NCBI GenBank assembly: GCA_905480485.1
Contig: CAJQQM010000021.1
Coordinates: forward strand, 1 to 40,849
DNA: 40,849 nucleotides
Direction of reading: 5' to 3'
Source of the DNA: an uncultured Aureispira sp.
Lineage (GTDB): Bacteria; Bacteroidota; Bacteroidia; Chitinophagales; Saprospiraceae
Positions 34,845-40,849 of the stretch are shown one piece after another. Both the position numbers and the translations under genes were made by a program. The notes beneath the pieces were generated by a model. The model had not been told where the DNA came from. It worked only from the letters and a program-made list of their open reading frames with translations, and did not search any database. How positions within the stretch are numbered: the first letter of the stretch is position 1; every line of letters begins with the position of its first letter.

Positions 34845-35942
34845 TTAAGTAAAAGCGGCATCTGCATCGCCGTCTTGCATTTCAAAAGCCTGATTTGTTT
34901 TAAGTTTATCTTCGAGTACTTTTCCAACAATATACCTTCGTTTAAAATTCCGGATGTGATAAAATGGATGTTTGTTTTTTTTAAGGACATCGATTAAAGC
35001 GGGTTGGTATACCGTAAACATATCTAAATCCAAAATAATCATATGATGATAAATGAGATGCAACATTGTTTTTTCTGTGCCCTCTTTACAGAAACAATAG
35101 GGAATTTTTAGTTGTCGATCTTTGATACTTAATATGAGTAAACCTTGCAGGTGCAAGGCCTCATCAAAAACTTTAATACTAAGGAATTGAAATCGATTGG
35201 CAAGGGCCGTAAAACTATACCGACCGGCGGAGTGGTCCTGCATAGGTGCAGCAATCAACCAAGGGTTTTTTAGCATCCAATTCAAATCTTCTTTATTTCG
35301 CTTTACTAAGTTTGGCCTTGTATTCTGTTGTATAAACTGCCAACTTTCGGCATCAATTTCGGATAAGTACTCAAAAGTTGGAAGGGAATATCGATGCCCT
35401 TTTAACCGAAGATAATTCGGCAGTTTGGCTGCAAAATCAAACAAGGTGAGCAGGCCCTTAAAAGGCAAGTATTTCGGATTTTTATTGGGCAACAAATAAG
35501 CTAAATTAGGCCTCAAATAAGCCCGTAATCCTGCTTGATTTTTTAAATCTATAAATTGTCCTGTTCGCTGATAAAGGCCTGCAGCGGCAGGCGTAAATTC
35601 GGTCACTAAAATTTTATACTCCCAAGCCTCAAAGACCGTTTGAATCAATTTTTTAGCAACGCCCTTTCCTCTCATCATTGGATTGACCCACATACAAGAC
35701 AACCAACCTACATGTTCGACTCCTGCATCAAAGTGCAAATCATCAGCAAATACACCAAGATAAGCCACCATCTCAAGGTCTTGATAAACGAGTACTAATA
35801 CAAGATCATTTGCCTTCGCCCGTGGATTGCGAATATGCGATAATGCACGGTGTTTACTTATCGCTATATGCGCATCTTTTTTGTAGGCCTCCGAATCGAT
35901 ATAGGCTTGTAATTGATGATGTCGAATTTCTTTAATTTGCAT
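34845..35942 (-). CDS. GNAT-family N-acetyltransferase, two-part protein
   Basis: The 365-residue protein opens with a GNAT fold; the acetyl-CoA pyrophosphate loop is visible as RGKGVAKKL (Arg91-Gly-Lys-Gly) after VNPMM. Residues about 155-365 form a second, GNAT-like-length half (PTFEYLSEIDAESWQFI to VGKVLEDK) without a clear R/QxxGxG/A loop, so it may be a degenerate or substrate-binding half. There is no signal peptide. It starts the minus-strand run and its stop is 7 bases before the kinase start, so the two are almost certainly co-transcribed. Acetylation target unknown; control of or by the kinase is possible but unproven. Confidence 0.82.
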   Translation of the reverse strand: MQIKEIRHHQLQAYIDSEAYKKDAHIAISKHRALSHIRNPRAKANDLVLVLVYQDLEMVAYLGVFADDLHFDAGVEHVGWLSCMWVNPMMRGKGVAKKLIQTVFEAWEYKILVTEFTPAAAGLYQRTGQFIDLKNQAGLRAYLRPNLAYLLPNKNPKYLPFKGLLTLFDFAAKLPNYLRLKGHRYSLPTFEYLSEIDAESWQFIQQNTRPNLVKRNKEDLNWMLKNPWLIAAPMQDHSAGRYSFTALANRFQFLSIKVFDEALHLQGLLILSIKDRQLKIPYCFCKEGTEKTMLHLIYHHMIILDLDMFTVYQPALIDVLKKNKHPFYHIRNFKRRYIVGKVLEDKLKTNQAFEMQDGDADAAFT

Positions 35943-35987
35943 AAGTACTTACTCTAATGAATCCTAATGAGTCAATAATAGATTTAT

Positions 35988-36085
35988 CAAGGCCTTGAAC
36001 TTGCATATAGCCTTGGCCTTTCGACAATATAACGATTCCTATGAAAATGCGCGGTATATCCTAGGCAAACTATCGCGCATTTTTT
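35988..36085 (+). ncRNA. Candidate small RNA or leader with two hairpins
   Basis: The palindromic AAGGCC (35989-35994) can pair with GGCCTT (36015-36020); a second, strong hairpin (36044-36085) follows. No open reading frame or exact -7 element in front (TAGATTTA is the nearest). It lies upstream of both the minus-strand GNAT gene and the plus-strand groES gene, so the terminator has no protein gene to serve on the plus strand. Function unknown. Confidence 0.3.
36044..36085 (+). terminator. Intrinsic terminator-like hairpin with no gene upstream
   Basis: AAAATGCGCG (36044-36053) pairs perfectly with CGCGCATTTT (36074-36083) around a 20-base loop, followed by T residues to 36085. Stem strength and T-run fit a Rho-independent terminator on the plus strand, yet no plus-strand protein gene precedes it. 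Confidence 0.5.
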
Positions 36086-36106
36086 GAGCTAGTCTTGTTG
36101 CCGACT

Positions 36107-36172
36107 TGTCAGCTGTGGGCTGAAGTATTTAAATAACTGACAGATAATTTATCCCTTGAGGAAGGATATCTG
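36107..36172 (+). promoter_or_regulatory. Overlapping alternative hairpins upstream of groES
   Basis: TGTCAG (36107-36112) can pair with CTGACA (36137-36142); CAGATA (36141-36146) can pair with TATCTG (36167-36172). The two helices share two bases, so they exclude each other, as in leader switches. The rest of the 35943-36344 spacer shows no other recognisable element, and no CIRCE element. Weak evidence in AT-rich DNA. Confidence 0.2.
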
Positions 36173-36344
36173 CCAAAATTACACCATTTAATAAGTCTAA
36201 GCATTATAAGATGACATAAAGACACTATTTAACAGTTGGCACAAGAAGTGCTATTAGGATGCTGTGTTAGATGTTCTAAATTTCATTACATCAATACACA
36301 TTGATTATAAAATCATTTTTTTAACCTAAAATAGTAATAGATAA

Positions 36345-36611
36345 ATGAGACCAATTAATGACAGAGTCTTGGTAAAACCTGCCGAGGCAGAAGAATTAAC
36401 AAAAGGTGGGATTATTATTCCCGATACAGCTAAAGAAAAACCTCAAAGAGGTACCGTTGTAGCCGTTGGTCCTGGCAAAGATGACAACAGCATGACCGTC
36501 AAAATTGACGATGTTGTTTTATATGGCAAATATGCAGGTCAGGAAGTTTCCCACAAAGGAGAAGATTTCTTGATTATGAAAGAAGAGGATATCCTTTTGA
36601 TACTCGACTAA
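36345..36611 (+). CDS. groES: Co-chaperonin GroES
   Basis: The 88-residue protein is the standard-length GroES heptamer subunit that caps GroEL. The N-terminal [11 protein letters not shown], the mobile loop region ([18 protein letters not shown], about 17-34), VVAVGPGK and the C-terminal [16 protein letters not shown] are all present. It starts after the A-rich leader AGATAA and precedes groEL by 48 bases. No CIRCE or other familiar heat-shock operator is seen upstream. Confidence 0.97.
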   Translation: MRPINDRVLVKPAEAEELTKGGIIIPDTAKEKPQRGTVVAVGPGKDDNSMTVKIDDVVLYGKYAGQEVSHKGEDFLIMKEEDILLILD

Positions 36612-36653
36612 CAAAGAAGTATTCGTACAAAATAATTTAAAAAACTAAAATAA

Positions 36654-38300
<1,647 letters not shown>

Positions 38301-38329
38301 ACCAAATCATTGGACAAATCAAATATATT

Positions 38330-38364
38330 AAAGCACTTCGAATTCCTTCGAAGTGCTTTTTTTT
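38330..38364 (+). terminator. Intrinsic terminator of the groESL operon
   Basis: AAGCACTTCGAA (38331-38342) pairs with TTCGAAGTGCTT (38347-38358) around TTCC, followed by more T to about 38364. Twelve perfect pairs. The stem shares AAGCACTTC with the terminator at 12574-12605. Confidence 0.9.
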
Positions 38365-38443
38365 GAGGGCAATCGGGTACTTGTCCGGATAATTTCGTAT
38401 ATTTTATACCTACTCTCATTTCCCCTTCGCTAATATTCGATCC

Positions 38444-39061
38444 ATGCACCACAATTCAACAATATGGTTATTATTACTAATCACGGTGCTTTATTCATGC
38501 ACAGAAGATACACAAAATGCCCTTGATAGTAATGTTGAACTACGCAGACCCTTAACTACCAAAATGGTAAAGGCCTCTGAATTGCATCAATTATATGAAT
38601 CGGATTATAGCATTCAAGATTCATTAGCTTTTGATTTTAATGGAGATCAGCACACCGACTATATTTTATTGCTCAAACACCAACAGGAAAAATCTTTTGA
38701 AAATGAAGGTACAGGCTTTTCAAAAGTTCTGTTAATAGTAGCAAGTTATCCAAGTGGCAAACTTGCACAAATAGAACGCAATCATCGTGTCGTATTTCCA
38801 TTTGGCTATCATCAAAAAGACAAAGATAGTTATTTGAGTATGCATCAACAGGGCCGTTTTTTCCAAGTCGTACATTCATGGACAAAAAACAAACGCATCA
38901 AGAGAACCCTAAGCTTTGAATACAATCAAACAAATCGGTCCTGGTTCTTACACAAAGACCAAACTACTTATAATTCGATCGACTTTTCGGAAAATCCTAC
39001 CATCGTTCAAAAAACAACTGCAGGCACTGCCTTTCATTCATTTGATATTTTTCAAGAGTAA
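38444..39061 (+). CDS. Unknown lipoprotein with a DxNGDxxxD calcium-type motif
   Basis: The 205-residue protein has a lipobox YSC (Cys19 after LLLLITVLYSC). Residues about 64-74 read DFNGDQHTDYI, the FG-GAP/VCBS type calcium loop, followed by beta-rich sequence (ILLLKHQQEKSF, KVLLIVASYPSGK). It is probably a periplasmic or surface lipoprotein. No specific family recognised. It stands alone between groESL and the peptidoglycan hydrolase. Confidence 0.7.
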   Translation: MHHNSTIWLLLLITVLYSCTEDTQNALDSNVELRRPLTTKMVKASELHQLYESDYSIQDSLAFDFNGDQHTDYILLLKHQQEKSFENEGTGFSKVLLIVASYPSGKLAQIERNHRVVFPFGYHQKDKDSYLSMHQQGRFFQVVHSWTKNKRIKRTLSFEYNQTNRSWFLHKDQTTYNSIDFSENPTIVQKTTAGTAFHSFDIFQE

Positions 39062-39244
39062 ACAATAGTTTTAAAATTAGCTATTTATACTCATGGCATA
39101 ATTTTAATCTCAAACGATTAAATATTTTAAAATTAAATTTTGAAACACATTAACTTCTCCTTATATTTAAACTCTTTACAAAGGCTACAAGTCTCCCCAA
39201 TAAAACCGACTAAACGGCTCTAGAAAAGTATTCGAAAGAGTCAT

Positions 39245-39270
39245 TTTTATAATTCAATAAATTTATAAAA
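39245..39270 (+). promoter_or_regulatory. Inverted repeat abutting a start codon
   Basis: TTTTATAA (39245-39252) and TTATAAAA (39263-39270) form a perfect 8-bp inverted repeat with a 10-base loop, ending one base before the ATG at 39271. It could fold over the start site, but it is pure A/T and may be chance. Confidence 0.25.
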
Positions 39271-40587
39271 ATGTCTAAACAATTAGAGAAATTTGAAAAA
39301 ATAAGTACACAAGTAAGTAAACTAAATAAAAGAGTACGGTATTACCAGAAATTATTAGCGGAGGATGGTACCTTTTCTGCTGAAGAAAGCCATCAAATGA
39401 AAGCTATGGAAGCTCTCATATCAAAAATTGAAGCTTCTATTCAGACAAAAAAATCGCTCATAAATACCAACCAAAAAATACGGAATGTTCAGGCCCCTGT
39501 GCAAATTTCACAAGCCACAAAATCGATTCAATATTCGGTGGGTAAAAACGGTAAGAATAAGCCTGCCGATGTGCTTCTTATTCAAACATTACTCAATCAA
39601 AAAGGTGCTAAACTTACGGTTGATGGTCAATGTGGCCCATCTACCATAAAAGCTATTATTTCCTTTCAGACTAGCCTCGGAAGTTTCAAGCCCGATGGAC
39701 TCATCAACCCAGGTAAATCATCTTGGAAGGCATTGATTAAAACAACTTTACCCCCTAAGGAAGATCAAAAAAAACCAAGTAAAGAGAGCAAGCAAGCAAT
39801 AGCTAGTAGCCTCAAAGATTCTGTTGGGAAGGGTGGTGAAAATCTTAAAAAAGATGTAGAACTTGTGCAATCCCTACTGAGCAAAAATGGTTTTTCAATT
39901 CTAATTGATGGCCTCTGTGGCAAAAAAACAATCCTTGCTATTGAAAATTATCAAAAGAACTTAGGGTTTTGGAGTCCAGATGGTCGAATAGACCCCAAGG
40001 GAACCACATGGAACGCTCTAATGAAAGGCGAACAAGGAGGCCAACAACCGGCAGAAAAAAATAGCCAAAAGAAAGGGCCTCACCAGAAACCTAATTGGAT
40101 TTCGATAGCAGAAGCTGAAATTGGTACCAAAGAAAACACGAGTAAAACCAAGCACAATCCTAGAGTTATGGAGTACCATGCTACTACCGGAATTACCAAT
40201 AATGACGAAACACCTTGGTGTTCTTCTTTTGTAAACTGGGTAATGCTAAAAGCAGGTCAAGGTGGTACCAAAAGCGCAATGGCGATTTCCTGGAGAAAAT
40301 ACGGTAAAAAAGTTAGTAAGCCTGCCTATGGTGCTATTGCCGTTATAGATTGGGATGGTCCTGGACCAGGATGGAAAGGGCATGTAGGATTTGTAGTGGG
40401 CAAACAAGGTGACAAACTGCTGATTTTAGGCGGAAATCAAAGTAATGCTGTAAATATCAAGCGTTTTGGAACCAGCAAAATCGTAGCCTATGTATTTCCT
40501 GAGAATTATACTGTTCCTGAAAATGCTTTTATACTTGAAGCAGGCGATGATGAGTATTCGAGCCTAAACAGGAAGGATACTCGATAA
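39271..40587 (+). CDS. Peptidoglycan hydrolase with two peptidoglycan-binding domains and a CHAP/NlpC-like domain, no signal peptide
   Basis: The 438-residue protein starts with a coiled coil (about 1-60) and then two PG_binding_1 domains (about 86-158 and 182-252; VDGQCGPSTIKAIISFQ and IDGLCGKKTILAIENYQ). The catalytic part, about 273-412, matches the TIGR02594/CHAP cysteine-peptidase type with Cys317 in PWCSSFVNW, His371 in GHVGFVVG and Asn389 in LGGNQSNAV. It should cleave peptide cross-links of peptidoglycan. There is no signal peptide, lipobox or type IX domain: the first residues are charged. It therefore must leave the cytosol by another path (injection, lysis or non-classical). The gene follows a 209-base AT-rich spacer with no clear promoter. 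Confidence 0.85.
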   Translation: MSKQLEKFEKISTQVSKLNKRVRYYQKLLAEDGTFSAEESHQMKAMEALISKIEASIQTKKSLINTNQKIRNVQAPVQISQATKSIQYSVGKNGKNKPADVLLIQTLLNQKGAKLTVDGQCGPSTIKAIISFQTSLGSFKPDGLINPGKSSWKALIKTTLPPKEDQKKPSKESKQAIASSLKDSVGKGGENLKKDVELVQSLLSKNGFSILIDGLCGKKTILAIENYQKNLGFWSPDGRIDPKGTTWNALMKGEQGGQQPAEKNSQKKGPHQKPNWISIAEAEIGTKENTSKTKHNPRVMEYHATTGITNNDETPWCSSFVNWVMLKAGQGGTKSAMAISWRKYGKKVSKPAYGAIAVIDWDGPGPGWKGHVGFVVGKQGDKLLILGGNQSNAVNIKRFGTSKIVAYVFPENYTVPENAFILEAGDDEYSSLNRKDTR

Positions 40588-40615
40588 AAATTGAAGCTTG
40601 TCCCAAAAGAAAAGA

Positions 40616-40849
40616 TCAGGGTAATCGGTGCACACTTTGAACCGTCCAAGCTTCGGCCTTTTTATCAAAACCAGATTTGGTGAATGTCCAAGTTTCTTTA
40701 AAGAAACTAGATTTCCTGTATGCATCAAGTGCAGCCTCTGATGACCAATGACTGTGCGTAAAAACAATTTCAGGTTGATGTTTATCTTGCCATATCTCTA
40801 AAAATTGGCAGCCTTCAAAATTTCGTATGCGTTCCTTTCGTTGTTCCAA
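40616..40849 (-). CDS. Antibiotic-biosynthesis-monooxygenase (ABM) domain protein, 5' part outside window
   Basis: Only the last 77 codons are visible; the start lies past the right edge and the TTG at the edge is not a reliable start. The sequence (GCQFLEIWQDKH, HSHWSSEAALDAYRKSSFFKETW, EAWTVQSVHRLP) fits the dimeric ABM ferredoxin-like fold of small cofactor-free monooxygenases. Many Bacteroidota members have unknown substrates. It is convergent with the peptidoglycan hydrolase, 28 bases apart. Confidence 0.75.
   Translation of the reverse strand: MEQRKERIRNFEGCQFLEIWQDKHQPEIVFTHSHWSSEAALDAYRKSSFFKETWTFTKSGFDKKAEAWTVQSVHRLP

Noticed and set aside
36236-36253. CIRCE-like inverted repeat TTGGCAC...GTGCTA before groES
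   Set aside because: The arms are only five bases apart, while CIRCE has a 9-bp arm with a nine-base spacer. It is not an HrcA site by this criterion.

Overview
The window is chromosomal DNA from an AT-rich member of the Bacteroidota. Four things support this: a type IX secretion C-terminal sorting domain, Bacteroidota-typical families (DUF5686-like outer-membrane protein, GWxTD lipoprotein, hybrid histidine kinase fused to an AraC domain), -7 promoter elements of the TAnnTTTG type, and start codons preceded by A-rich leaders rather than Shine-Dalgarno sequences. A saprospira-like marine bacterium is a reasonable guess from protein style, but it is inference. I see no rRNA, tRNA, CRISPR array, insertion sequence or prophage. 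The region reads as ordinary chromosome with accessory genes mixed among housekeeping genes.

Layout. Positions 1-5161 (minus strand) hold two tandem paralogous membrane hybrid histidine kinases. The first is complete with an AraC output. The second runs off the left edge and has lost its phospho-acceptor histidine and its G2 glycines while keeping an intact receiver. Positions 5162-5645 are a regulatory region with a 21-bp-period direct repeat and a 16-bp palindrome. Positions 5646-8317 encode an exported alkaline-phosphatase-superfamily phosphodiesterase with a LamG-like insertion, and an indoleamine 2,3-dioxygenase. Positions 8345-12572 are a sugar/envelope block: gmd and fcl (GDP-L-fucose synthesis), a divergent family 2 glycosyltransferase, a SAM methyltransferase and a coupled tail-anchored protein. 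Positions 12610-17600 hold an exported C1-type cysteine peptidase, a compact three-hairpin candidate small RNA, and a large LamG surface protein with a type IX signal.

Positions 17803-24691 hold glnS, a convergent TPR protein, a DUF5686-like outer-membrane protein and a cysteine-ladder leucine-rich-repeat protein. Positions 24806-28444 hold an acidic disordered protein, tatC, a GWxTD lipoprotein and a DtxR/MntR-like regulator in one direction. Positions 28515-31287 hold two small lipoproteins, smpB, an exported protein with a duplicated CxxH...CxxC motif, and a membrane-anchored unknown. Positions 31447-35942 (minus) hold an unknown protein, a TerY-P/YegI-like protein kinase with membrane and coiled-coil regions, and a two-part GNAT protein that is almost certainly co-transcribed with the kinase. 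Positions 36044-38364 are a structured intergenic region followed by groES-groEL. The right end has a lipoprotein, a cytosolic-looking peptidoglycan hydrolase with two peptidoglycan-binding domains, and the end of an ABM-domain protein.

The most unusual items are the tandem kinase/pseudokinase pair with a candidate AraC-type operator, the promoter-plus-three-hairpin small RNA at 14098-14195, the exactly spaced CxxH-x34-CxxC duplication at 30017-30586, the kinase-GNAT pair, and the signal-less peptidoglycan hydrolase. No single multi-gene system that is clearly new could be demonstrated from sequence alone.
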